A DNA stretch of 64,000 nt from the NCBI GenBank assembly GCA_963995505.1, contig OZ023188.1, positions 18,861,912-18,925,911 of the forward strand, written 5' to 3'. How positions within the stretch are numbered: position 1 is the first letter of the stretch; every line of letters starts with the position of its first letter. The stretch is from Hypericum androsaemum (Eukaryota; Streptophyta; Magnoliopsida; Malpighiales; Hypericaceae). Both the position numbers and the translations under genes were made by a program. The notes beneath the pieces are model-generated. The model did no database searches, was not told the origin of the DNA, and saw only the letters and a list, made by a program, of their open reading frames with translations. Positions 1 to 11,062 of this stretch are shown piece after piece.

Positions 1-541
1 GCCTCCTCCACTATCCTTTTGGTCTTCTCACTAAATAAATAATAATTTATTATTTCAAACATTCTATTTTTTCCAATTACAACAAACTAATCCGTACAAA
101 AATAAAATGGGTGCTTTCGAAAATTATCGTAAATTTTCTGACTAATGGTCCGTTCCAACTATCTTATATATTTTACCTGCATGTCTCGAAGAGGCAACTA
201 TTTCTGTTATATCTAAAATGTCATATATCCAAATCAAATAGAATAACTATATACAAAACATGTCTAGCATCTTATAAATTTTGCAAATTTTGAATATAAA
301 GTCTCCGGTTATTTTCTAGACTAAAATGTGAATACGAGTAGGGTGGTTATTTTAATTTTTGCATGAATTTATAATTATATATAATAATAAAAACAAAAAT
401 CGTACATACCAAAAAAAATCATTCAATTCAGGGTATAATCTATTTTTTTTAAAATAGGATAAGATAAGATCTAGACTCGGTGAAAGTTGACAATAATGCT
501 CGAATAGACCTTGGGGTCATTTTTGCCATCCCTATTCCCCG
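1..541. other. AT-rich intergenic DNA with a duplicated segment
   Basis: No gene seen. Bases about 320-480 resemble about 5,929-6,060: both start with gtgaatacgagt, then share an AT-rich block, a run of accaaaaaa and an attcag block in the same order. The second copy lies upstream of the intact GDSL gene and the first upstream of the GDSL relic, so this is the upstream part of an old local duplication. Confidence 0.5.
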
Positions 542-1254
542 TAGGGATAGCAATGGGTATGGTAGGGTAGGGTAGGGTATGGTATTGATAGGACCCTATC
601 CATACCCTAGTTTTTTTATGGACCCATATCCTACATTCGACCCTACAATTTTTTTATTGTTAGATTCATACCCTACCCTCCTGGAGACCCAGGGTCTGCA
701 GGGTCCGACCCTTTAACGTTCTGCATTTTGATAATTTTTAATCAAAACTTAATTTTTATATAAAATTTAAATAAATTCAAGACATCTATTACGTTACACA
801 TTAACATTCAATAGAAAATTGATGAAACATCAAATTTTGTAATTTAATTTCAATAGTCCAAAGTTTTTTTTAGAGTTTGAAGTACATAAACAATTCAACA
901 AAAGAAAAATATAGCATATCAGCTTCTAGTGATCCATCATTCACGACATCTTCTAACCTAGTTGCGAAATAACATAATAAATATGTTAAAATTAACCGTA
1001 AAGTATATTATATATATTATCAATACGGTCTAACAAAGGTCTAACTAGAGTCTAATTAGGGTAGAGTCTAAAATATGGTAAAAATGTAAGGATAGGGTCT
1101 AACCCACAGGGTCTAGCTATGGATTCATACCCTACCCTAAACATTGACCCATACCCATACCCTACCCTAGACCCAGTCAAAGTCAACATATCCTAGACTC
1201 GTAGGGTAAAAGTAAAGTCCGACCTTCAGGTTATGGGTATTTCTACTATCCCTA
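542..1254. mobile_element. Non-autonomous hAT element (MITE)
   Basis: A 713-bp element begins TAGGGATAG and ends with the inverse CTATCCCTA. Flanking 8-mers ATTCCCCG (534-541) and ATTTCCCG (1255-1262) match at 7 of 8 positions, the target-duplication length expected for hAT. The subterminal DNA is full of short GGGTAGGG/ACCCTACC repeats on both sides, as in many plant hAT MITEs. There is no coding capacity. It sits just upstream of the GDSL relic. Confidence 0.75.
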
Positions 1255-1265
1255 ATTTCCCGCAT

Positions 1266-1600
1266 AGATGAAGGCCTAACTAGACGTCCAACTCATGTCC
1301 CAGGTCCTATAAATAGATAGAGACCCTTATCCCTTCCCCTCATCCCTTTATAGGCTACAGCTGCTTTTCTTCTTGGAAAACTTTTGAAGTGTTCTTGTTC
1401 TTCGAAAACTTAAACGCCCGGTTCGTTCCCTTCGCTATACTAGCTACTCTTTCTCTACCCCAACAACAACTATAAACATGGGAGGAGTTGTCCGTATCTG
1501 GAATTTCTTGAGAGAAATTTTATCGACGGAGCATACTTCGTAATATCAAAATCTTTAGTTATCTTGTGATCAGAGATTTCGATATTGCAAAGTTCGCTCT
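1266..1600 (+). pseudogene. Relic of a GDSL esterase gene (promoter, 5' UTR, exon 2 piece)
   Basis: The stretch repeats, with decay, the promoter and 5' end of the intact GDSL gene at 7,028. A TATA box TATAAATAG lies at 1308-1316, followed by the same agaccct, agctgcttttcttctt and ctctttctct blocks found at 6,942-7,020. From about 1,488 it resembles exon 2 of the intact gene: gtccgtatct, then acggagcatacttcg, aligned with 7,447-7,520. Exon 1 coding sequence is missing and the frame is destroyed, so no product is expected. Confidence 0.6.
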
Positions 1601-3107
1601 CTCGGTGAGGTTGCTCTTAAAAACTCTAGATGTAGATTGAGATAAGATAGTACAAGGTTCTCTTTATGTTTCAAATAAAATACAATTTGTCAGTAAACTG
1701 AAAATTAGAAGCAATATTATGGAAAAATAATCGATAGCAGCGAGAGGGTAAATAAGGCCTCAAATCCTTGCTAAAAGCATTTACGAACAGAAGAGATGGA
1801 TCACTGAGAGAGGCATTTTACTTCTTAAAAAAATGAATGACCAAAATCTGTTCTTGCTTTTAATTGATGTAGAAGAAGTGTGAATCAATTACAGGAGCTA
1901 GCAAAAATTTTTTTTATACAGAAGCTAGCAACTTGAGCTGTCCTAGATATCAGTCTTACGATTCTACGCTCCGAAAAAGACCGGCAAAAAGTTCTTCCAA
2001 TGTTCGTTACCTCTAGCTTTGACCACTATGAAGTTATTCTAACTTAACAATAATTCTCGAGTCATTAAAAATATAATCTTTCTAAAAAAATTTAAAAACA
2101 TAACAATATTAAATATCTTATACCATCTTTCAAAATTATCGCCTAGCTCCAAGTTTAAATACAAGTTAGTCTAAATAAAATAGCTCGGCCAATTTAAGAA
2201 AGGAAACAGCGTGGACCGGGCCATTACAATGAATATGAAGAATAAAATTTATAAGTGAAAAAATTCAATGGATTAAAATTTTAGGTTAAATATAAAAATT
2301 TTAATATATATTTTTTAAATAAAATTATATATTCATCCAAACACCCCAAAAGGTTATTATACCAAATATATCGAAGAACATTGCCTAAGGTATTAGATAG
2401 ATGCACATCATAATCCAATGATAAGCGCTATCTACATACATAAATTCACGAGTATCACCAAACCAAAAAGCCCAAAAACAATCCTAAATTCACCAAGAAC
2501 AAGGAAAAATTACGGGGGATCATGACATTTGGATTGACCGTTTTCTCTGGTAGCATCCCTAATTTCTTGAAAGACATGAAGGGCTTTCGCATTTCATGTC
2601 AACCCCATCTAGATGGCCATATCCAGTGTTCGATTTGCTCGCTCCAACTCCCTTTCCTCTTTTTGCACCTCGCGCACCACATCACACCCTTCGATACTAG
2701 CTAATGCCAGTATGGGAGCGACTTCCTTATGCACAGTTCTCATTGTAACATTCCGCACCGGAATCTTTTTTAGCGCTGCAGCCTTGTTTGTCAATTTTTT
2801 TTATCCGGGAGCTTGATCTTGTTGGAGTTTGTAGAACTGCTTTGCCTTTATCAGGCTTGGAATTTTTAACCAAACAGCACAACGCGTTATAAATATCTAG
2901 GAGGCTCAGGGTTCAAACTCTGGTATGGGTATAAAATTTATCTTAAAAAAAACCGTTATATTCGCATGACTCATTTTGAAAACTCGAGAGATAGTATCAA
3001 GATAGTAAAAAAATCGTGCAAACTTTAGCCTGATATCGAAAATGAAAAATTGTTGAATCCAATTTATAAATGTGTAAAATCGAAATTCCGAGATTCTAAC
3101 ACAATCC
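1601..3107. other. AT-rich intergenic DNA
   Basis: No gene recognised. A 61-codon minus-strand frame at 2609-2794 has no recognisable domain. Near 2,905-2,925 a gggttcaaactc motif resembles a Pol III B box, but no A box or tail allows a SINE or tRNA call. Confidence 0.4.
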
Positions 3108-3474
3108 AACACCATCAACTTTCGAGGGAGTGAATGGCCATGGGACATGTCCCTGTCTGTCTCTTGAGGATGAAGTAATAGGTATGGCCACGGGGCAATT
3201 CGATGCGGTTCTATACCAGCGAAGGACGTGGCCAACGACGAGCAAGCCCAGAAACATACTCCAAACGTTGAAACCAAAACAAAACCCACAATTTGTGCTA
3301 CAGAAACTTTGTACACAAATTATGAAATCCCAGCTGGTACGACATGATTTATGACTTGCATCAACTTCTGAATTTTTTAGATCGTTGCATGTTTAATTCT
3401 TCTCAATTTTTTCAGAAAACTTCCATTTTTAGTTGTTGCTATGGCCATACACTACCTCGAAAGTTGATGGTGTT
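3108..3474. repeat. Foldback element with 34-bp inverted arms
   Basis: Arms 3108-3141 and 3441-3474 are inverted copies (32 of 34 positions match) around a 299-bp centre. The outer ends read AACACCATCAACTTTCGAGG. No clear target duplication and no coding capacity were found. It is probably a small MITE or its remnant. Confidence 0.55.
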
Positions 3475-4695
3475 TGTTTGTGCTATTTAGGAAATAGGAC
3501 ACAATAATATTCGAGAATCATTCCTAAATATGATACGATAATGTTCAAGTTTGAAAATATAAATTTCATTAAAAAAAATTTGTTGACCCAAAACTCCATT
3601 ACCTATTATATACCTTTTTCTAAATCCATTTTAAATGTAAAAATTGATCTCTTGGGTTGTCAAAATCGAGATATGAGACATGGACTGGGACTTAATTGTT
3701 GCTTCCATTAGAAAATATGATTGTTTTTTAAGTGAACCCGATATCCTCGTCTATTTAGACTATTTTCATGGAATCATAAACCTAACGATTCCTACAACCA
3801 ATCTCCTCACTTTTCCCCCAATTTTGAATATACATTATGATGGCACAGATATATGAATTATATAAAAACCAAAAGTTTAATTCTCAAATTTGAAGTTTGA
3901 ACCATGTAAATACGGCACTTTTAAAAATTATATTGTGAATGATTTGTTACTATTTGAGAATTTATCGAGTTCAAATTCAAATTAGTTAGAAAAATAAATG
4001 ACAATATACTATATTATTTTGGCAGAAAATTAACTTATTTTTCAGGGGAGGCAGAAAATTAACTTGGTTTCGAGAGCTGTGATTGACAAAAAAAACAATT
4101 AGTTACTTTCCTTTCTTAAAATTGGCTCTAACTAGTGGGAGTGGATTCGATCCTCGATGTGTAAAATACTCTAGGACTGTTCTGGGAGATAAAATGGTTC
4201 GCAATGTTATGATAAAATAGTTTGCTCAGTTATAATAAAATAGTTTCACGGATAAAATGGTTCGTCCAGTTATGATAAAATAGTTCGCTCTCCAAGATCG
4301 TACTGGGAAGGTCACTCCAGTATCAAATCTGGTCCTTATATCCTCACTGGACTAACTAATCCAAATTTAAGCCATATATAATTTTTAAAAGGTGATAAGC
4401 TACTATTAGAATAAAATAATCAAGTTTTTAACGAGAGAACAAAATTAAAAAATAACACCATGCCAAAATAATAGAATATGAAATAACTCTTTCAAAAATA
4501 TTTAAGACTGCAGTGTTGCAAATTACTAGAACTGTTGGTGCACATGTAGCTAGCTTTTAATATTGATTCAGACTTCTTCTGCATCAATTAAAGAAAAGAA
4601 AGACTTCTTCTGCATCAATTAAAGAAAAGAACATTCACCCCAAAAAAAATTAAAAGAAAAGAACATTTTTTGGTCATTCATTTATTATTTTTTAG
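3475..4695. other. AT-rich intergenic DNA with short tandem repeats
   Basis: No gene seen. At 4,190-4,291 the motif ATAAAATRGTTYG recurs about five times. At 4571-4632 a 31-bp unit beginning gacttcttctgcatc is repeated twice head to tail. Confidence 0.5.
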
Positions 4696-4900
4696 GACGG
4701 GGTGAATTAACTCTCGTAGGGGGTGGGGAGCTCATTGATAGGGATTCTCGGGTAGGGACGAGCTAGTTTGTTGTAGGATTGGTAGGCCATTGTAGACACC
4801 TGTAGGTTTTTCTCCTTTTTTTTTTCTTTTCTTCCTTCTCTTCTTCTCTGTTGCTGTTTGTCTTTTACGTTTTAATAAAGCATTTATTTATCCAAAAAAA
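4696..4900 (+). mobile_element. 5'-truncated LINE insertion
   Basis: A 205-bp insert ends gttttaataaag...ccaaaaaaa, a typical plant LINE tail. It is flanked by identical 13-bp direct repeats TATTATTTTTTAG (4683-4695 and 4901-4913), the target-site duplication of L1-type retroposition. Only the 3' untranslated part is present. Confidence 0.7.
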
Positions 4901-5253
4901 TATTATTTTTTAGAGAAGTAATATTTACCCTAACCTTGTCAATATCCTACCATCTAACTACAATTGAACTCTCACTAAAACAATTTAGAAAATCAACTCC
5001 AACCCTAAAAGAATAAATACAAAGTCTTAAAATATTAATTTATTATGTATGTTGTTCATATTTGTGGATCCGGCGCATGAAAATAAAACCTTGATTTTAT
5101 TTGTACTTGTAGAAGTCCAATAATACATATAAGAACAAGGATCTTGATTGTCCTCCATAAAAAGTCCAATTTTATTTGTTGTCCTTTCAACCTTTACCAG
5201 TTGCAAGTGTGACAAATATCTTTTCGGGAATTGATTTTATCTTATTTGCTAAT

Positions 5254-5550
5254 TCAAATTCCGCCAATCTGCTGCTTGCAGATATCCCAAATTTCCTGCC
5301 TCGTCGAGAACTTGGATATAATTTCAAAACAGTCTTTACTTATTGACAAGATTGACATGCAGCAAGCATCGTCCAAGAACAAGAGGCCATCGTGGTAATG
5401 ACTTTCCTCAATCTGAGGCCCACAGTTTCCTCTCTCAAATGCTCGGTTCCAGCAATCCGGCGCCGGTGGCAATTCATTCTGGGCCCATATCGTATTAATA
5501 TTATTGCATACAATAAATAAGATCAGAATTACCCACGAGAATTTCGACAT
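5254..5550 (-). CDS. ECA1/egg-cell-secreted-like prolamin-domain peptide
   Basis: This single-exon gene encodes a 98-aa small secreted Cys-rich protein. The start was chosen at the Met of MSKFSWVILILF (5550) because a classical signal peptide follows immediately; the frame is open upstream, but that part looks non-coding. After the signal peptide the pattern DCW, RGNCGPQIEE, DDACC, KDC and DIC gives the six cysteines of the plant prolamin-like (ECA1, PF05617) family. Members act outside the cell, several in egg or synergid cells during fertilisation. Upstream on the minus strand lies a TATA-like TTAAATATC, then a gccATGG that opens a 3-codon uORF. A paralogue lies at 10,001-10,318 and a decayed copy at 9,086-9,265. 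Family confidence is high; the reproductive role is inferred. Confidence 0.8.
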   Translation of the reverse strand: MSKFSWVILILFIVCNNINTIWAQNELPPAPDCWNRAFERGNCGPQIEESHYHDGLLFLDDACCMSILSISKDCFEIISKFSTRQEIWDICKQQIGGI

Positions 5551-6941
5551 GCTTAGGTTACTGGAATTGCTTCCACAGATCTCAAATTGGCGATTTCTAA
5601 TTAGCCATGGCGAGGAGATATTTAAGGTAATTAAAAGTAACGCTTCATGAATTAAATTGAAGTTGATTAATATGTTTATAATAACGGGATAACAGCCGAT
5701 GCCTTGAAAGAACATTAAATTCCTCCAATTAGACAATGAATTTGGCCGACCTAAAAATTTGATTTTTTGCATCTCTTGGTTGTAACGATGGAAAGTGATG
5801 AATATGACAGATTTATTTATCTCTAATAAAACTCCAAAATTCTTAGCTATTGAAGTTTGAATTACAGATTTCTGATCAATTTAAAGTAAATTATTTACCA
5901 TATTATTTAAGTACTTGTTATTTAACGTGAATACGAGTGGGGTAATTATTTAACTTTGTTTGAGTTTATAATATATATACCAAAAAATAATTCAGTTTGT
6001 GGTAGAATGTGGACGAGATTCTAAGTTTTTTTTTAAAATATCGGGTAAGAACTAGATTTGAAATTTGTTCTCTCTTTGGAGAAATGGATGGACATAGTTT
6101 ATGGTGTTATAATTAAGAAAGTGCGATATGAATTATATAGAGCAGTCCTTTGGATAATTTGACTTACATGGAATCAATCATTTTTTCAAGAAGAAAGTGC
6201 TACAGAGAATTTCTCATTTATATTATTGTATAATTAATTCACGAGTAATTTTGATGGACACACTCAATTCTGAACATTGACCAACAAAACTTAATTTTCT
6301 ACATAAAATCTTAAGAGCTTCGAGAGACAAATCAGCGTAGATTAGTCGTTAAATAAAATTAATCCATTATTTAAAAAAATTCAGATTTGAATTAGGTCAA
6401 AATCCAAGGTGGTGGTTAGAGATCTTTCGAGCCTTTACAAATCAACATAGATGAAGGAATGTAATCGATGAAATTGAACCAAGCAAAACCATGTTCTAGT
6501 TTTTTTTTTCCCTTCCTTTCGGGAGAGTAAAATCGTAAGGAAACTAGAACGGTTAGCTAAGTTAAGCCAACTTAAGACTCTAGCGTCTCAATCGTTCTCC
6601 TGTCATCAATAAATTGATCTTCTTCTCCTATTTATTGAATCTATATTTGAGCTAGAAAATATTCGTTATTGTCATTTTCACTTCCTTTACTCGGCCTAAG
6701 ATTGTAGGTTGAAGGCCAGCTCACCTTCTCCATGAAATAAAACTCGAGATTTCGACAGTAGGGCTTCATTTAATACAAGCACACCGAAAAACTCGATTAA
6801 TCCATATTCGTTTCGGTTATAAATTTTAAAAAGTGACAAAATTATGGTTCCAAATGGAGAATTCCTAGTTAAACCAGGACTAACTCTATCCAAGTTACTC
6901 TCGTTAGTACCAACTAAAACTACAACTCATTTCTCTGTTCC
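5551..6941. other. Intergenic region between ECA1-like and GDSL genes
   Basis: The region holds the ECA1 promoter (minus strand) and the GDSL promoter (plus strand). A segment at about 5,929-6,060 is duplicated at about 320-480. No additional gene is recognised; a 65-codon minus frame at 6696-6893 has no domain. Confidence 0.5.
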
Positions 6942-6949
6942 TATAAATA
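6942..6949 (+). promoter_or_regulatory. TATA box of the GDSL gene
   Basis: TATAAATA lies 79 bp upstream of the GDSL ATG, followed by a CT-rich leader. The same TATA and leader arrangement survives in the relic at 1,308, which supports its being the core promoter. Confidence 0.6.
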
Positions 6950-7027
6950 TAGCGAGACCCTCGACCCTTCACCTCGTCCCTTTTAGCTGCTTTTCTTCTT
7001 CACAACTCTTTCTCTATTCCAACAAGT

Positions 7028-8601
7028 ATGGAAATCAACCAAGGAATTTTCTGCCTCTTCCTAGCACTTTTCATGGCTGCACCGAAGCTCACCGGAGCCT
7101 GTGGCGTAATTTACGCTTTCGGAGACTCTAACACGGACACAGGAGGCGTCGTATCTGCCGGAATTCTTATACTACATAGTCCAAATGGGGAGACATTCTT
7201 CGGACACCCGGCCGGAAGGATATCTGACGGGAGGCTCATCATCGATTTCATGGGTACGGCTGCTTGTTTACAATATTTCAACTGTAGTTTTTCACTTAAC
7301 TGACAATTTGAGTTTTTTTTTTGGGTGAGATTTAAATTGTTTCTACAATTTCCGATCTTAAACGGTCATGAGATTCGATCCTCCCACTAGTTGGTTGACA
7401 ATTTGAGTTTTATCTGGAACAGTCGAGAGTATTGGACTGTCTTACCTCAGTCCGTATCTTGAGTCCGTTGGGAGCGACTTCACCAACGGAGCAAATTTCG
7501 CGATATCGGGATCGTTGGCTATCTCGGGAAAGGATTCGACCTGGGCTTGGAGATCACCCTTGGATCTTCAGAGGCAAATTAACTCTTTCTCCAACTTCAA
7601 AGCTCGTAGCTTGGCCGGTATTCTCTTCTCATCTATTTTAGATCTTTTAATCTTTTTGTTTTATAAATAGTAAATACGTGGTTGAGCTTATTAGTTTGTT
7701 TTCATTTTGGGGTGGCAGAATCTCGAGAGCAAAAGTTTCTCCGAGGAGAAAGCAGCAACAAGTTTCGAAATGCTATGTATGTCATCGACATTGGCCAGAA
7801 CGACTTGAACCTCGTAATGAGTTTATCCGACGACGTCGTTCAGGTGGTCATTTCGAACATGATCAGCAACATTTCCGATGCTATTAAAGTAAGTAGCCAA
7901 TATTCCGAGTGTTAGTTTTAAAATGTGTCGGTTGATAGCTCTTCTCCAGCAATCACACAGATGGATTGATATTTTTCTTCTGCAGAGGCTTTCTGATGAA
8001 GGGGCTAGGTACTTTTGGGTGCACAATACAGGGCCATTGGGTTGCTTGCCGGACGCCATCAACCTGTTGAAGTCGAATCCTGGCGTCAGCTTCGACGAAT
8101 ACGGATGCGTAGTGTCTGCAAATAGGATGGCTTCCGAATTCAACAGGCAGTTGAAGCTGATGATGTATAGCCTAAGGACCCAGTTGCCTCTTGCCTGTCT
8201 AACCTTGGTTGACATTTACAGTGCCAAGTATTATTTGATTACCAACTCCCTACAGCTAGGTAATACTAATCCACTTTGTTAATAAAATTGGAGCATACAC
8301 TTGGACTTTGGAGTACCGATATATACCATGCATTAGAAAATTTACGTATAGTAATGTCCGTCTGTTACCATTTTCGCAAATTCGAACACTAACGAACTTG
8401 GTTTGTCATGTGGCGATGGAAATAGGATTTGTGGATGCACTCACTCCTTGTCGCCAGTGCAAGGACCCGCAGAACTACATCAGCTGGGATGGAACACACT
8501 ACACAGAAGCTGCGAACCAATTTGTAGCGGATTGGATCATAAACGGCTCTCTCTCTCAACCACCTCTTCCATTTGCGAAGGCCTGTAGTGGTGTCTCGTA
8601 G
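7028..8601 (+). CDS. GDSL esterase/lipase (SGNH hydrolase), five exons
   Basis: Exons 7028-7253, 7423-7617, 7719-7888, 7986-8259 and 8426-8601 join in frame (1,041 nt, 346 aa) with GT-AG borders. A signal peptide (about residues 1-24) implies secretion. Block I is FGDSNTDTGG with the nucleophile Ser34, a GDSN variant common in plants. Block II lies in NGANFAISGS, block III in VIDIGQNDLN, and block V is DGTHYTEAANQ with Asp310 and His313. The oxyanion Gly and Asn are present, so an active serine esterase acting on cell-wall or cuticle esters is likely, although the substrate cannot be read from sequence. The length is near the usual 350-380 aa. It is the only intact GDSL copy here; a broken copy lies at 1.3-1.6 kb. 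The 3' UTR segment near 8,706-8,750 is partly repeated at 9,269-9,310. Confidence 0.9.
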
Positions 8602-9085
8602 TCTAAGCAGCTCTAGTGGCTGCAATCCTATCCTAAATTTAGGAGTTTGTTATGCATTTGTTTAGTTGCTAAGTAGTTGCTATGAGTAGAAATTTCGGTG
8701 TTTAATTAGATTCGGTTATATTTTCGGAATATGAGGCATCAATTCAAACTTCATGCACCAACTGTGCACGTGCATGAATATGAATCTGGGTAACTTGGTT
8801 GTAGATTAAAAAAAAAACTTTGCAAAATTCGTACGAAGTTTGACTATTTTTGTGCTCTTTGTTATGAGTCCAAGTTCAAATAAATAAGATTTGGATACAA
8901 TTCGTATTAATAAAATATTCCCAGAATTCTTTATTGAAACAATTCGTTTTAATAAAATATTCTCAGAATTCTTTATTGAAAGGATATACTATATTTTTTC
9001 CAGTTCACAAAATATATAGTTATATTCACTTCTCACTATAAAAGAAGTTTTTAGCTGCTCTACTTCGAAGTTTGGACTTTCGTCA
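8602..9085. other. GDSL 3' flank with 42-bp tandem duplication
   Basis: This holds the 3' UTR and AT-rich flank of the GDSL gene. A 42-bp unit starting caattcgt and ending ttattgaaa is present twice in tandem (8898-8939 and 8940-8981, about 40 of 42 identical). No gene. Confidence 0.6.
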
Positions 9086-9265
9086 ATGAAAAACATTGAT
9101 ATTAATATCTTAAGCATGATTAGGATTAATAGCGTCGCTTTATATGGAACTCGGTGGAACAACTCAAAATTTCTAGCCATACTCTCGATCTCGATTTCGG
9201 GCACCGGAAAGGTGGTAGATTTTCGATCGGGCAATATCACCAAGCTATCTTTACTAATTGATAAA
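9086..9265 (-). pseudogene. Truncated ECA1-like gene copy
   Basis: Plus-strand bases 9,090-9,265 align closely with 9,950-10,145, the 3' half and downstream flank of the second ECA1-like gene. The minus frame keeps LPDRKSTTFPVPEIEI, matching LPERNSTTLSIPEIEI of the intact copy, but the sixth cysteine and the whole N-terminal half are absent. The homology stops at attgataaaat and continues into sequence resembling the GDSL 3' UTR (8,706). This is a duplication breakpoint, not a gene. Confidence 0.65.
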
Positions 9266-9310
9266 ATATTCGATTATATTTTCGGAATACGAGGCATTAA
9301 ATATTTCAAA

Positions 9311-9866
9311 TAGGCAGCCGAGTCATATGCTTAGCATGGATTTAGAAGGGGATGGGCTTGCTCCCAAGCAACATGGGCCCAGGCGGGAAACAAACTCAGA
9401 AGCAGGGCTTAATACTGGGACCCCAAGAAGTAGTGTTAGGCCCAAAAAAACTATCGAGGAGATTGATATCGGGATGAAAGAAAATGAGTCGGGAAAATTC
9501 GCACCGGATATCCAACTAAGGAGAAGTACCCCGACCTAAAAAACTAACAATAAAGGCGAGAGCATTAATGAATCATTTAACCAAGAGACAGGGCTCTTTG
9601 AAAAGATTCTCCTTATACAATTTGGCAACTCGTCTCGGAGGTGCCGAAATAGAAACTATCATCAGGAGGCAACTCGCGAGGTGACAGAAAAATATAAATG
9701 GACAAAACCAAGCTAAAAGATTTCGTTGCATAATTACACTAGGCGAACTCTCTTAGGTGTTTCTTTACGCGAACTCTCTTAGCTTTGTTTTTGCGGTGAC
9801 CTGTACTTTTGGTACTAATGGTGTAATCTTTTTTCTCTAAGTAATAAAACATATATCTTTAAAAAA
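9311..9866 (+). mobile_element. LINE-type retroposon with 15-bp target duplication
   Basis: A 556-bp insert is bounded by identical 15-bp repeats ATTAAATATTTCAAA (9296-9310 and 9867-9881). It ends ...aagtaataaaacatatatctttaaaaaa, a LINE-like A-rich tail, so it was inserted by target-primed reverse transcription and is 5'-truncated. It contains an open stretch at 9,258-9,539 (its N-terminal part outside the insert) ending ...QLRRSTPT. I do not recognise a domain; it could be LINE-derived or a co-mobilised piece. Confidence 0.75.
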
Positions 9867-10000
9867 ATTAAATATTTCAAAAGGGAACACGTAGTTTTAT
9901 TTAATCCACCTATTGGACACACTAATAATTAAAGCTCGTATACATAGTGGAAAACATTGATATTAATATCGTAAGCATGATTAGTCTTAGTAGCGTCGCT

Positions 10001-10318
10001 TTATATGGAATTGGGTGGATCAATTCGAAATCTCCAACCGTCTGTCGACTCGCACGTACTCCAGATCTCGATTTCGGGTATCGAAAGGGTGGTAGAATTT
10101 CGTTCGGGCAGTATCGCCAAACAGTCTTTACTAATTGATAAAATTGATATGCAACAAGTATTATCCAGAAACAGAAGGCCATCATGACGTTTATCTTCCT
10201 CAATCTGAGGTCCACAATTCCCACGATCAAATGCATCATCCCAACAGTCGGCCGATACGGACGACAGGATGTTGCATACCACGACCAGAATCAGAATTTC
10301 CCGTTGATATTTTGACAT
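10001..10318 (-). CDS. ECA1/egg-cell-secreted-like prolamin-domain peptide, paralogue 2
   Basis: This single exon encodes 105 aa. The start at MSKYQREILILVVV (10318) gives a signal peptide ending near SVSA. The mature part repeats the paralogue at 5.3 kb almost residue for residue (DCWDDAFDRGNCGPQIEE, DGLLFLD, SILSISKDC), keeping the six-cysteine prolamin-like pattern; the last Cys is in WSTCES. The C-terminus differs from the first copy (RIDPPNSI instead of QQIGGI), so it is either diverged or frame-shifted relative to it. An upstream ATG in a conserved cgccATGG context at 10,361 opens an out-of-frame uORF overlapping the start. Function is inferred: a secreted reproductive signalling peptide. 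Confidence 0.75.
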   Translation of the reverse strand: MSKYQREILILVVVCNILSSVSADCWDDAFDRGNCGPQIEEDKRHDGLLFLDNTCCISILSISKDCLAILPERNSTTLSIPEIEIWSTCESTDGWRFRIDPPNSI

Positions 10319-11062
10319 CTTCGGCAATCCTAACAAAACTTGTACAATATACGGAGACCATGGCGGAGATATATTTATATATATAGCGTTTCTTTGTCAG
10401 TAAATATAACGGATGATTAGTTTAAGTTTAATTAATTATTTTAACGTTACGGTTTTAACGAATTTATCGCCTTTAATGAATTTCAGCCTATAATTAAAAG
10501 TAACTTCTCAGCGTGGACCAGGGCGTTTGGGCCAGGAAGTGTCTTTTCATTTGGTCGAACTACTTAAATAGCTCTCACAATCAATATTTAATTCTCTTTC
10601 TAAAATCTACGGTTATAAATTGATGTCGCTTGTTCATAGGTGACATTTCGACTGCAATTATCTCTTAATTAATTGCATTTAAAATATTATTTTAGAGTTT
10701 GTATCCGGCGGTTGGGGCTTTGCCAGTTTATTTATGTATACAAATCTATTTACCCAAAAAATGGCTTCTAAATCCTTTCGGGCTTGGAAGCCCAGGGGAC
10801 GTGTATATCCAAATTTAATTGATTTCTTTTTTAGATAAGTAATTTAATTGATTCTCAAAACTTAACTAAAATATAGACATAACAAAAAAATTTAGATCTA
10901 GACTCTTTTATTGAATTATGGCTAGTTTTGAATCTGGATCTGATTATTTTTAAATGAATCTAGATTCGAACCTAAATCTCATTCCGATAATGATTTAGAG
11001 TCTGAACCAATTTCATAATCAGATCCAAATTATAGCATATGCGTGTAAAAACATATATACCT
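10319..11062. other. Intergenic DNA upstream of ECA1-like paralogue 2
   Basis: It holds a TATA-rich promoter stretch (tatatatata near 10,370-10,385). A short block at about 10,775-10,830 (cctttcgggcttggaagcccaggggacgtgt-like) resembles 14,314-14,350 downstream of the second O-methyltransferase fragment. No gene. Confidence 0.45.

Noticed and set aside
1080..1170. ACCCTA-rich stretch as interstitial telomere repeats
   Set aside because: The units are irregular taccct/accctag words within a hAT MITE with defined ends and TSD, not TTTAGGG heptamers in phase.
2900..2930. tRNA or SINE from a gggttcaaactc B-box-like motif
   Set aside because: No A box, no clover-leaf pairing and no poly-A/T tail with target duplication were found.
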